A DNA stretch of 64,000 bases, taken from the NCBI GenBank assembly GCA_022457155.1, contig JAJGOT010000257.1, forward strand, positions 375,001 through 439,000, in the 5' to 3' direction. This DNA comes from Cladopsammia gracilis (lineage: Eukaryota; Cnidaria; Anthozoa; Scleractinia; Dendrophylliidae). Below, one piece after another: positions 47,516 to 58,095 of this stretch. Below the pieces are notes generated by a model. That model was given only the letters and a program-made list of their open reading frames with translations. It was not told the origin of the DNA and ran no database searches. The translations under genes and the position numbers were made by a program. Position 1 is the first letter of the stretch; every line of letters begins with the position of its first letter.

Positions 47516-47622
47516 TGATTACTCATTGAGTATTGGCAATACTCAATGATTAATCAATTGATTACCCATTGATTATCCATTGATTACTCATTGATGTCAT
47601 TAAACATTGATTAGTTATGCCT
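47455..47622. repeat. Degenerate short repeat of ATTGATTACTC in both orientations
   Basis: About ten imperfect copies of an 11-12-base motif (ATTGATTACYCATTG) occur in direct and inverted orientation. The segment could fold into alternative hairpins. It directly abuts the satellite. Confidence 0.75.
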
Positions 47623-47624
47623 GG

Positions 47625-48431
47625 CATTATTGATCAAATCAATGTCATATCGGAAATCCCTCTTTATGAAAATCTCATTCTGTAACACCTAAGAATGCCA
47701 CAAACGTTGCTTATATAACTACCAATTTTATTAAAAAAAAACAAACAACCAATAGTGGAGATTGGAGTGCAGATTCATAAAAAAAGAAAATAAAATGCCT
47801 GTCAGCAAAATGTTTGGTAAACCTCATTGAAATGCACAAGACACAATCATTTCGGTAAGATTTTGTCAGTCCACAAAGTCTATTGTAAAATGGATTTTAT
47901 TTTGATTTCTGTTTTCCTCAGTTGCCAATATCAAGTAAAGCGTCGAAAACTTCCAAGGCTCCAGTAAGTGACATTTATTGTTATTTCATCCCCACAATGT
48001 TGCAGGGCTGTCCTAATTACCATAACGTGTTTACCAATGACAGGGCATCGTTTGAAACCATTATTGATCAAATCAATGTCATATCGGAAATCCCTATTTA
48101 TGGGAATCTCGTTCTGTAACACCTAAGAATGCCACAAACGTTGCTTATAGATAACTACCAATTTTATTTAAAAACAAACAAACAAACAATAGTGGAGATT
48201 GGAGTGCAGGTTCGCAAAAGCAGAAAATAAACTGCCTGTCAGCAAAATGTTTGGTAAACCTCATTGAAATGCACAAGACACAATCATGTCGGTAAGATTT
48301 TGTCAGTCCACAAAGTCTATTGTAAAATAGATTTAATTTTGATTTCTGTTTTCCTCGGTTGCCAATGTCAAGTACAGCCTCGAAAACTTCCAAGGCTCCA
48401 GTAAGTGACGTTTATTGTTATTTCATCCCCA
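47625..48431 (+). repeat. Satellite array, resumed: partial unit, one full unit, partial unit
   Basis: Same unit as 8597-30371. It starts at CATTATTGATCAAATC inside a unit and includes a full unit with the phase marker at 47922 and an open frame to 48119. The last unit has CCTCGG instead of CCTCAG at the acceptor-like site (48353-48358) and stops at TTTCATCCCCA. About 75 bases of unit sequence are missing between the left (30371) and right (47625) break, so the interruption involved a small deletion. Confidence 0.93.
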
Positions 48432-49987
48432 GGGACAAAATTGCACCATAACATATATATACTTGTAAAGAACCGAACCGAATCCCTTAGCGCTGCTCTG
48501 CCTGAGCTCTGTTTACTGTAACGTAACTATATTTAACTATTCTTGTAAAGTATAGTTAATAACAAGAGTATAGCATTTTTGTATATAAACATGACTTGGC
48601 CACAGAGGCGCTGTTAAATCGACAAAATGCGTTACAAACATTCCAACGAACTTGATATCCAAACAATGGACGTTATCAGCTGCATCGACTTGGCATGTCT
48701 ATCAGCACTTAGTGCCGATGTTAATCGCTCTTATTTGCTTTATCCGAATGCTATCAGTTCAGCTGAACAGTACTTACGTGCATGTGTTTTTATGCACCAG
48801 CCTTTGTACTAGTAGCACGCTAGACATGCTATCTGTTTTACCTTGTAAGTTTGTTTCTTTCCACCTCTCTTACCCTTATAAATTAACTTGGACTACTAGC
48901 CTGGGTGCACACTTTCCACTTAGCTATCGCTTGCAGCAGGTTGGCTGGGCTCCTTAACCCACCTTATCTTTAGCAACCAAGCTGGGCCGGGGAGCTTCGT
49001 TCTCTTTGGAGTTCGCTAGCCACCCCAGTTCATTCGCCAGGTTTGTCTGCTAACCGCCCCACTTAGTTTGCAGGGTGTGTTCGCTAACCAACCAATTACG
49101 CCTCCAAATGTTTGTCGCTTCCACCCACACTCATTGCTATCCTAGGGAGCACCCAGTGTCCGTAGTCCCATTAACTGCCAGATTTGTTGTTAATTGTGCA
49201 CTTGAGAGTGAACTTGTTGTTAAATAAACCCATCCGTATAATCAGTTCCGTCTTTTTTTAGTATTTCGTCATTATAGACACTGCATAAAAACCATAAAAC
49301 CGTTAAGACCTCCATAATTTTAGCACAATTAATAGTTGTGAACCAATGTTTTTGTAGAAGACAAAACTGAAACATTTTGCTCTATGTAACTGAATATAAC
49401 CTAAGTTGGTATCAACTAATAATTTCATCTATAGATTGAGAAAAGATACAAGGGATATGCCTTTATTCGTGAAAGCGAGTACCAGCCAAGGCATAGCATT
49501 TTCACGGTGGTTGAACCCACTTCCAAATTGAGAAAAAGGTTAGTGAAAAAGGCGGCACCCGAGATAGATGAAAGGTATTTTTTAAAGCACTTTTTGTGAG
49601 AAAGTGGCACAGATAGTAATAGTTAATGTAATAAATAACTGTATGTAAGGTCGGTAAATTAGGGAGTGGTCACCCAATCTCCCGAGCTAGAGGCTCATGT
49701 AAAAAACGCTCGACCAAAAAACAACAAAATAATTTAACTAATGCATCAATATACTATACAGAAGCTAATAACTAATGTTTAAAGAATTCATCTTTAGGTA
49801 TAGTAAAAAGTTATAAAAAAGTGAATGTTTAATATATTGTGTTAATAATGAAAACATTTATTACACGACTAAGTCAGTCAGAGGCCAATAACTAATATCA
49901 ACCAGCCCTCGATTGCCGGTCAAAAATTCTCTAATTATTGGACTGGTCGTTGTTCGGAATAATCCCGCGCGATCCTCCCGCCAGCAG
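48432..49987. other. Unassigned DNA
   Basis: No recognisable protein. A TATATAAAC motif (48583-48592) upstream, AATAAA near 49223 and a general LTR-like look between them would fit a solo LTR, but I cannot define its ends, so it is not called. AT-rich sequence follows to 49930. Confidence 0.3.
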
Positions 49988-49996
49988 GAGTCGTGT

Positions 49997-51134
49997 TAGC
50001 CTGTTCCAGGCTCTCAGATAGTGGAGGCGAGCGAAAAATGTTGATAGCGAAGAAAAACGACGAGCGGGGACTGGGGAGAGGGAGAAGGAAGGAGAGCCTG
50101 TGAGACTTTCTTTACCGAGCCTCTTCCGCCCACTTTTGTCACTTAGTTGGATAATTGGATTACTGCTGTAAAGATGTCCATCTGTCAATTTACCGAAATC
50201 ATTCCCAGATTTCTCGCGCGAGTAGATCGCTAAATGTTGTCGTTTCTTTGATCTTAGGAAAAAATCTCTAGCTGTGATACTGACAGGAGGAATTTACGCT
50301 TTCCAGAGCCGTTTAGAATTATTTAGTTATGCGTCGTTTCTTTGCTAGCTCTTGGCATAACAGTGGAGTTTTTTGGCTCACTTTGAAAGAGTTGCAAGAT
50401 CAGTTGTAGCCGATTAAGTAGGAATTATTCGTTGCTTAGGATCAGTTCATTTCTCATTCCGTGATTTAATGTGAGCGCAAGTCTGCGGTTGGCACCTTTG
50501 CGGTTAGCATAACTTGCGAGATAGTGTTTCTTCTGATCACGGCTAAAAGAGTCTAAGATCCAAGTCTTATGCGATAGTCACGGTCAATATTGGAAAAGTG
50601 GCATCTTGCAATTTTTTTTAGCTCCTCAGAGTTCATTCTGCGTTTAAGTTGATGTGTTTCTCGGAGCTAGGCAGTATCTCCATTGTCAGAAGTATGGCGT
50701 CATTACATCCGATTTGAAATATTAAACTCTTCCCAAAACGGGTCGGCAGAACCGCACATCTTTTCCACGAGCCAGGTTTACAAGACACGTTTTTTGCTCC
50801 TTCCTCAGCGACCTTACTTCTGCGAAATCCAGGAGACATTCTTTCAAAATAGCACATAACTCGGATTACGCGAAATCGCGCGTGTTCACCGTGTTCACCA
50901 TAATGCTGATTGACATGAGTGATTCATATTACGCGTTTTGCGGGTGTTGACGCTATCTGTCAAAATTAACCAATCAGAGGGTATACCAGGAGCTGGTATA
51001 CCAGAAGCGGTCCGTTAAAGAAAGTCTTACAGGCTCTCCTTCCGCCCCTTCCCCCACCCCCCTCCCTCGTTTTTTCTTCGCTCGCTACGATATTTTTCGC
51101 TCGCCCCCACTAACTGAGAGCCTGGAACAGGCAA
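49997..51134. mobile_element. 1138-bp Mutator-like element carrying a helicase gene fragment
   Basis: Ends TAGCCTGTTCCAGGCTCTC and, inverted, TTGCCTGTTCCAGGCTCTC. Inverted repeats extend for about 125 bp (GGCGAGCGAAAAATRTYG). A perfect 9-bp direct repeat GAGTCGTGT flanks both ends (49988-49996, 51135-51143), as in Mutator-like elements. No transposase is present. The interior has a RecQ-type helicase fragment on the minus strand (50633-50857), the arrangement called Pack-MULE in plants. The superfamily assignment rests on duplication length and structure only. Confidence 0.72.
50633..50857 (-). pseudogene. RecQ-type helicase fragment (motif 0 and Walker A)
   Basis: One minus-strand frame gives SLRKEQKTCLVNLARGKDV and another continues with AVLPTRFGKSLIFQ. 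Together these are the pre-motif region and motif I of RecQ-like DNA helicases, with the Walker A glycine changed (TRFGKS where TGFGKS is usual) and a frameshift between the two parts. Only about 50 residues are covered and the rest of the helicase is absent. It lies wholly inside the transposon at 49997-51134, so it was probably captured from a host gene. It has no helicase function. Confidence 0.65.
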
Positions 51135-51143
51135 GAGTCGTGT

Positions 51144-53519
51144 AATAAACCTTCAAAAGCCTTCAAACCAAGCTTGCTCGGGACCGTACTAGGAGAATAT
51201 CGGCCCTCGTTTTTTTTTTTGTACGGACCTCGGGCCGATATTCTTCCAGTACGGCCCTCACGCTTAGTCAATAAAATATACTTGGTGTGATCTCTTAATA
51301 TGTAAACTAAAATTAATACATAGTTAAGAACGGACATTATTAAGGCTGTTGTACACCTAATTACTGTCCTTATTGGCTTCACAAAACAAGGCAGTCTCAA
51401 ATAGGTACGAAAATACAGTATATGAACTAGTAGTTCCATATTGGAAGTGAAGTGCTGCCTCATTGCGAGATGCTGGTTAAGCTGGATAAGAATCTTGAAA
51501 ACGTCGGGTTGGCATAAATCAAATTTACGCCATCGCCGTGGAATTTGGCAAAAATCCTTTAGTTCTGTGCATTCCGGAAGGTCTCAGATTTTTCCCACAT
51601 GTAAATAGTCTATTTGTCTTGATTTCGTGCTGGTTATTTTCCCGATAATCGAATCATCCGCGTCAGATTTTATAGACGAAAACGTAACGTTTGTTTAATA
51701 AAAAGTGAACACTGGACAGCGAAGGAAGAAATATAAGCGTCATTGGAATCCCAATTTATTTCACTTCTTTCGGTTGTTTGCCTTTCATGAATTTTTAAAG
51801 TCGTGAAGTTGGAGGAACAAAACAGCCTCGGGTGCAAAAATTCACCGCCGATGAGGATGTAAACAATGATCGTTTCTTGCGAGTTTCGCTTGCGCTAGTG
51901 AATCAGGTGAATGTTTCTCGAGCGAAAATAACCTCAAAGTGATCACCTTTTTCATTTAATTTTCTTTTCTTTGTTTCGGACACGGAGGAATATTAAAAAT
52001 TGGATATATTTTGCAAGATGCGTTGCGTTATTTGGAAGGTTTCAAATTACTTTTCACATTATGCAAATTGAAGCATTTTTACCTCAACTGAAAAAATATA
52101 GAAAGGGCTAAATTTGTTTCTCTCGCCCTAAATTATCACTTCTGTCGTTAACTTTGATTAAATTTATAAGTTTCATTCAAAATTTATTATAATGATGGCT
52201 GGAATACTTCCAGCAAAACTCTCAATTTGAAAAGTTGTTTTGACCGCGGTTCCGGACCAGACAAAATATAAAACTGAAAGATTCTGACACAGTGGACACG
52301 TTATTTTAATAATTTGCGTGCGATCTCGCACGTTTCCGTCTTCTTGTTTTTGAAGGTTAACGCGCTTCTTTGTTAGCGTGCTCACACTATTCCAATACTA
52401 CCTATTATCAAATCGTGAACTAACGTGCATGCAGATTCCTTAGCAGATTCCCAAGACATGTAGGCTTATTTTCCAATATGCCTAACAATAATACAACGAC
52501 GCCCAAGCTAAGTACATGTATACGCTCCCACAGCGTCTTGTTCAACAGAGATCCAGCAACTACGTTGGCCCTGAGAAGAACCTTTGTCCATGTTTAACTG
52601 ATTTCCAGCGTACTTTTAGACATTACCAAGTCGAATGGACATGCAAAACAGCTTGAAAACCAGTCCAATATGGCGTCGAAACAGAAACAGCTTAGTCGTG
52701 CATCGCCTATGCATGCTCGAGTCGGCTTGTCATTACTTTGTTTTGATTGGATGCCGAGGCTCTCCCGAGACTGCCGACGGTTTCGTAGATCTTCTACCGC
52801 TCTTGATTGGTTCTCAAACAATATTTCATTGTTACTATCGGAAAACCGAGACAGACAGAAGGACAGAAGGACAGAGATTCTCGATTCTACAAGCCTACAC
52901 GATTAGTAGACTGCCTGCCGGCAGCAAAAATGGTGCACCAGACAAATGGCTCCTAGTAGATCGTAGTAAGTGTATCTTTACATGTGCAAAGAAGGAATTT
53001 TGAGGTGACCGTAAAACAAAAACCTTAAGATTGTAAGAATCGGTTACGGGGATCTTGATTTGTCGTCACAATTTTATTAAACTCTTAATTTTTATTAAAT
53101 CTGGGTATTTGTAGAGAATTCTTATCTCAGAAAGTTGCTAACACCCTAGTATTTTTATAATTATGTTCTAATTTAAATATATTTACTCGAAACAGTAGTT
53201 GATGACGATCCTTTCTAATCTCTTTATTTAAACATGAAGTAACCAAAGACGAAAGAAGAGCTACAGATTTGAGTTTCTAAACGCATGAAACTGAAACTGA
53301 TAAAAAATCTAGCAAACTTTGAGCCCTGTGCAAATGAACTTGTAACACTGAACCTTGTGCTGTTACAGTGCGGCTACTGTTACCGGGGTCACCCAGACAA
53401 AGTTAACCAATCACAAAACAGAACGAGAACAATAGATTCCAACATTTTTACTTTAGCCAATGAAATGTCGAGTACAGAACAAAGAATTTCAACATGTTCG
53501 TTCGCCATCAAAACAGATC
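51144..53519. other. Unassigned DNA with one hairpin
   Basis: No protein family recognised on either strand. A small purine-rich stretch (GACAGACAGAAGGACAGA, about 52850) is a weak microsatellite. The hairpin at 51181-51262 is listed separately. Confidence 0.3.
51181..51262. repeat. Small foldback repeat, arms about 25 bp
   Basis: GACCGTACTAGGAGAATATC... pairs with ...GATATTCTTCCAGTACGGCC across a T-run loop. It is probably a tiny MITE or hairpin. No target duplication identified. Confidence 0.55.
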
Positions 53520-53928
53520 AATACAAGTTTTGGCTGTACAGCGTTGGATTTTCAATTAACTCCGATTCCATCCCTTTTGAACTTGACTTATTTTAACAGC
53601 GCAATTTGGAAGGTTAATGTCGGCGATTCAAGTGAAACAGAAACTCCAAACTGTGTGAAAATATAGAATGCGACGGCTGTACCGTATGTCTACACAAATA
53701 AAAGTGCTGGTGGTGGATTTAAAATGATTTGTTCGCTCGTAACAGATTCAAGTTTTCTCTACGGCGAGAAACTCCAAACTGTGTGATACGAGTTTTGGCT
53801 GTACAGCGTTGGATTTTCAATTAACTTCGATTCCATCCCTTTTGAACTTTACTTGTTTTAACAGCGCGATTTGGAAGGTTAATGTCGGCGATTCAAGTGA
53901 AACAGAAACTCCAAACTGTGTGAAAATA
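53520..53928 (+). repeat. Local tandem repeat R: partial copy R0 and full copy R1 (265 bp)
   Basis: R0 (53520-53663) and R1 (53664-53928) share AGTTTTGGCTGTACAGCG and end with GTGAAAATA. The R0/R1 junction (GTGAAAATA followed by TAGAATGCG) represents the empty version of the site occupied by the 3.9-kb element at 53929. Confidence 0.8.
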
Positions 53929-55483
53929 AACAGGGGGCTTTCTTGTGACGCATGCGCACAAAAGTACGCGGCTTGCTTGCTTTGGCTCCGAAGTGATATC
54001 TTGTTGTCAAGTGCCGTGGCTAAATTCGGGGCTAATTCCTTCATTTTCGTTTGCGGGAAAAACTTTAAATCAACACACAGTAAAAGTACAAATCATATTA
54101 GTACGTTGGGGATGAAAATACTGGCCCTTTGAGCTTAAGATTGTAATGCTGTTCAACAACTCGAAGAGACAACTCTATGCAAGGACTTATATATTAATGG
54201 CGGATTTGTGGTCTTCAATGGACATTGCCACGTGAACTTTCTACCCAGAATTGATATATGAACTGTCAACGTATCCGTAAAGGTAAGTTTGTTTTATTTA
54301 AGTCCCTCTTTAAGAAATCGCGCCAAGGAGTACATGCGAAATCTTTCGGTGAACTTCCTTGCTCTAATGCAAAATGCCAATTTCTCGCCGTCTTGGCAGA
54401 CCATGATTTCGAAGTCCAGTCGTTGTGCCACAGAGTTTTAAATAAAAATGGCAACAACTATCATTTTGAAATCCGTTTATCTAGCAGAGATCAATCACAA
54501 AATGGGGGAAGTTTTGTGTTTTCAGCTTTATAGTGAAACACGTTGGTTCTCGTCTTGTTGTTTGTGTAGTTCAACTTCCCTCGTGGCGAATGCCATAACT
54601 TCAAATAAATCATACACGGTTTCTAGAACTCTTGTTACCTTGTAATCACTTTTTTCTTTGCAATCGGTAGCAAAATGAAGCCTCAACTCGAATTAACAAA
54701 TCTACAAAAGATTATTGTTTATTGAATATTAATTAGTTGTTTATTATTCGAAAACCGCTCGTTGTGCCAGAGCAATATATATTGGAAACTAAACTACATT
54801 CAATTTGCTTTTAATACATGGTGCTACATTGGCTTGGAAAATGGGGGAAGTTGGAGATTTTTTAGATGTTTTGAGTATAAACTAACTCATTAAACTGTTC
54901 CTAAACATAACTTTTGCTATACTTGAAGTCTCTGCTTGGGAATTGCCCCTGAAATAGCTTCATCTGGGATTGTTGTCAGTTTGTATGACAAATGAACTAA
55001 ATTTGAGATTGCCTCAAAAGCAAAACTCATAATATCATCATAATATAGTTTTTTTTGGATGTGCATTATATTATTTTTACTGTAATTGTAACATAAACAA
55101 CAACCACCACTTTCTTAGCTGAAAATAGTTTCAGACCCTCTTGTCACTTTGGCAAGCTTATACACCTATTTCAGAAAAGGTTGTCGCAGCTATAGTCAAG
55201 TATACATGCCATGCACCTTTAGCGTGCTGAAAATAAAAAACACTTTAGAAATAAAATTTTGAGTAGACATTGCATTACATATTAGTTTTTATTATTGTTT
55301 TGGGCTCTGACCATTTTTCATGTTGTAGAATGCCAGACATTTGCCAAAGAACCAGTTATTTCATACCTCCCATGCTCCTTTGTGGTCTAGGGGCATAGAC
55401 TTAAGTACAACAACCTTTTTTAAATAGTTGTATAGCTATTTAAGAAGTCCTACACACTATGTAACTCAGTAACATAAGCAAAA

Positions 55484-57728
55484 TTACTCCTTAGCTCCCA
55501 TTACAAATAAGTTAGCACCATCAATATCATGTCCCCAGTCACGCACACACATAAGTGATAGATACGACAAAAATTTGTCAAGGTGCTCATATTTGGCAAG
55601 TGCTACTATCCCTCCATGTTGTCCATGAGGATGACTTTCAAATAGTGCGATTGACTGTTCAGCTTTACTACAGCAGAGAAGCATTGACTTGTCTGGTGGA
55701 GCAATAAGGATTGTACAACAATCCTCAGCAATGGAGCAAATTTCATTCAGCTTGCCTGTGAGAGATGCTTTACAAAAGATCCCTATGTCCTCAACTATTT
55801 TAAGGTTATAATTGTCAGTTCTTGTTCGAAGTGCTCCCTGGACATTTAAGTTTGGTTGACTCAGTGGCATGTTCAATGTATTGTAAAGCAAATTTCCCTC
55901 TTTCATTGAAACAGTTTCTCTGCCATTTAATGACACATGTAAGGGGCCAATACAGGGAATTATTGAAAGTATTTTTGGCTGATTTACTATACTTTGTGTT
56001 TCAGGGATGGAGGTTGAGGCTGTGGCATAGCAATGATCATGAGGAGGCTGTGGAAGTATGGAAGAACCATTTGCATGAGCTGGATTACTGAACTTGGACA
56101 AAGTCTCATACACATAGATTTTGTACACATAGATTTAGCATTGCTCAGTTGTTCTGTAAGTGGTCGTGGAGTGAATTGTAGTGTAGTCATCGATGACTAG
56201 CACCAATTGCCACCTCTGTGCAATGGCCTCTGTCGCTATTTCATTGATTTTTGTAGATGCTGTTTTTGCCATCTCATTCATCATTAATTTTGATTTACTT
56301 TTGCTACAGGACGCTCCCATGAGATGCTCTGTTTGCAATCCCTCATTATTTATGTTTGACTGTTTGAGAAATATGTTATGGTCCGTTTGCAGCCATTTGC
56401 ATAATTGGCTCAAACCATAGCATAGCTTGTAAATTAAAGCAACTGTTCTTTTTTTGTTGGATTCCACTCGTTGTTCAGAATGCCTTTCACTTGTCATCGC
56501 CGAAAGAATAGTACTAAAGATTGTTTTGGCTCCTGCCTTAGTGCACAACTTTTGAAATTCCTCTGGATCATATATTGGTGATTTTCCTGAACTAGTGAAT
56601 TCTTGGAAGAGAGTATTTTTTATACATTGTTATGTAACTCCTTTGAAATGTCACACCCTGAAAGAAAAGAACAACAGAATTAATTGGATTACCAAAATAT
56701 ATTCTGTCTGTTTGTCTTCCCACTCTTTCTATAGGTCTTTCTTTGCCTGCCTGCCTCTTTCTGTAGATCTATCTCACTGCCCCACTTTGTCTGTCTGTCT
56801 TCCTGTCTGCCTCCTTTGTTATACGTTTGTTGTTGTATGTGGGTCGTTTTATGAAACATTGAAAATAAAATTGAGCCTTGAACCATATGTCTGTTTGGCT
56901 GATCAATCAGATAAAAAGTACTTAAAACGTTTTTGTGGCTCTTTCTTGGTGTTGCAAGGCACCTAGAGCACGAAGACAATCAAACAATAGACAAAAACAA
57001 AGAAAATGCAGTAAAACAATACTATTGAAAACAAAGAACTCTAGGTTGAAATGTATTAATGCACCTTGCAACACCAAGAAAGAGCCGTTTTTGTTGGTTT
57101 TCCGTTTGCCTTAGATAAATTATTTTATATCCTACGTTTGGAAAGCTGGAGCATTTCCTCCTGCACTTCCTCATAAAGCCCAGGCGGGAAAAGCACTCGA
57201 CCACAAGGTCCCCTTAAAATTTCGCCGAAGCACGTCTCTTCTACCGTCCAGTCCGTCCAGAGTCAAGTGATATCGCGGTGTTTTAAGCTGTCGTTTGGGT
57301 AGCTGCCGATTTTCTAGCGAGCTGGGTCCTTGTGGTTCCTACTGGTGCTTTGTCCTTTGCGCGCCTTCCCATTTTAGGGTGCCTGTATTTTCCCACTCGC
57401 TAAAATGAAAATTTTGAATATATATTTTTTGCTTTAATGGTAGCACTTTGTGTTTAAATCCAACCAATCGTCATAATACCTACCTGTGAAAACGAAGATT
57501 TTCTTTTGAGGGCCATTCTACAGGCACCGCAAATGCGCGCACCGTCGAGGTCAAGTTGGTTACAACTTTCAGGTGGCAAAATTCCGCAACATAAGAAGCG
57601 ACTGGCCTGCAACTTTTTCTGTTAGTGATTTTTTCGCACACTGAACACTTACCCGAATCTCTTTTACATTCAGAAACGAATATTAAAAGAACAGAGAGAA
57701 TAACTAACAAGTTTAAAGAACCCGCCAT
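55484..57728 (-). pseudogene. Unknown transposon-borne protein: Cys-rich finger, conserved core, C-terminal domain (copy 1)
   Basis: I cannot name the family. Exon 1 (57728-57484) starts MAGSLNLLVILSV and has KCSVCEKI; a one-base shift then gives ICGACRMALKRK, so a four-Cys finger is likely. Donor CACAG|GTAGG, an 84-bp intron, acceptor TTTTCATTTTAG. Exon 2 (57399-57283) stays in phase and is very basic. After a MITE-disrupted part, acceptor TTCTTTTCTTTCAG at 56658 opens a core exon with DPEEFQKLC, SAMTSERHSEQR, LCYGLSQLC and VLVIDDYTTIH, then frames break. The last segment (to 55484) has IIPCIGPLHVSLN and ALFESHPHGQHGGIVALA. I have an unverified impression that the core recurs as multi-copy predicted proteins in cnidarians. 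The IDDY and GPLH motifs could be catalytic, or the end could be peptidase-like. Confidence 0.6.
56937..57086. mobile_element. 150-bp MITE with 8-bp duplication inside copy 1
   Basis: Perfect 23-bp inverted ends (GGCTCTTTCTTGGTGTTGCA plus three bases) and the 8-bp direct repeat GTTTTTGT on both sides (56929-56936, 57087-57094). An 8-bp duplication with short inverted ends suggests a hAT-type MITE. It inserted into the gene region of the 3.9-kb element before that element was duplicated, because copy 2 has it too (61104-61253). Confidence 0.8.
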
Positions 57729-57830
57729 TGCTGTGAAATGTTCTGGTAGTCTATGGGGGCCCTGTGGTGAGCCCGCGTGACAGCGGTGTTTGCGCATGCT
57801 AATGCAAAAAAGCCCCCTGTTGTGAAAATA

Positions 57831-58095
57831 TGGAATGCGACGGCTGTACCGTATGTCTACACAAATAAAAGTGCTGGTGGTGGATTTAAAATGATTTGTT
57901 CGCTCGTAACAGATTCAAGTTTTCTCTACGGCGAGAAACTCCAAACTGTGTGATACGAGTTTTGGCTGTACAGCGTTGGATTTTCAATTAACTTCGATTC
58001 CATCCCTTTTGAACTTTACTTGTTTTAACAGCGCGATTTGGAAGGTTAATGTCGGCGATTCAAGTGAAACAGAAACTCCAAACTGTGTGAAAATA
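57831..58095 (+). repeat. Local repeat R2 (265 bp) between the two large elements
   Basis: Same as 53664-53928 apart from a TAGAATGCG/TGGAATGCG difference. Ends with the GTGAAAATA duplication of copy 2. Confidence 0.85.

Larger units (their letters stand above)
53929..57821. mobile_element. Unclassified DNA transposon, 3893 bp, 9-bp duplication, copy 1
   Basis: Starts AACAGGGGGCTTTCTTG and ends as its inverse (AAAAAAGCCCCCTGTT). Inverted ends of about 30 bp are imperfect but share GCATGCGCA. The direct repeat GTGAAAATA flanks both ends (53920-53928, 57822-57830). Most of the minus strand is occupied by the remains of one spliced gene (55484-57728) of an unrecognised family. A 150-bp MITE (56937-57086) and a pyrimidine-rich tract (about 56700-56830) interrupt it. 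The left 1.5 kb is non-coding. A Mutator-like affiliation is suggested only by the 9-bp duplication. Confidence 0.75.

Noticed and set aside
48432..49260. Solo LTR of a retrotransposon
   Set aside because: A TATA-like motif and AATAAA are present, but I found no TG...CA ends with a target duplication.
52635..53003. 122-codon open frame with some hydrophobic content
   Set aside because: It runs through a purine-rich simple repeat, overlaps other open frames and has no recognisable motif.
56595..56966. 123-codon plus-strand frame rich in Cys, Leu and Ser
   Set aside because: It is a translation of the pyrimidine-rich tract and part of the MITE. The real coding signal is on the opposite strand.
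57283..57399. Histone-H3-tail-like basic peptide (QLARKSAA) in exon 2 of the unknown transposon gene
   Set aside because: The resemblance is a few residues of basic, low-complexity sequence. No histone fold follows.
57484..57728. Secreted protein with signal peptide (MAGSLNLLVILSVLLIFVSE)
   Set aside because: The hydrophobic start exists, but the following Cys-finger and basic exon and the position inside a transposon fit a transposon protein better. It may be an accidental upstream frame.
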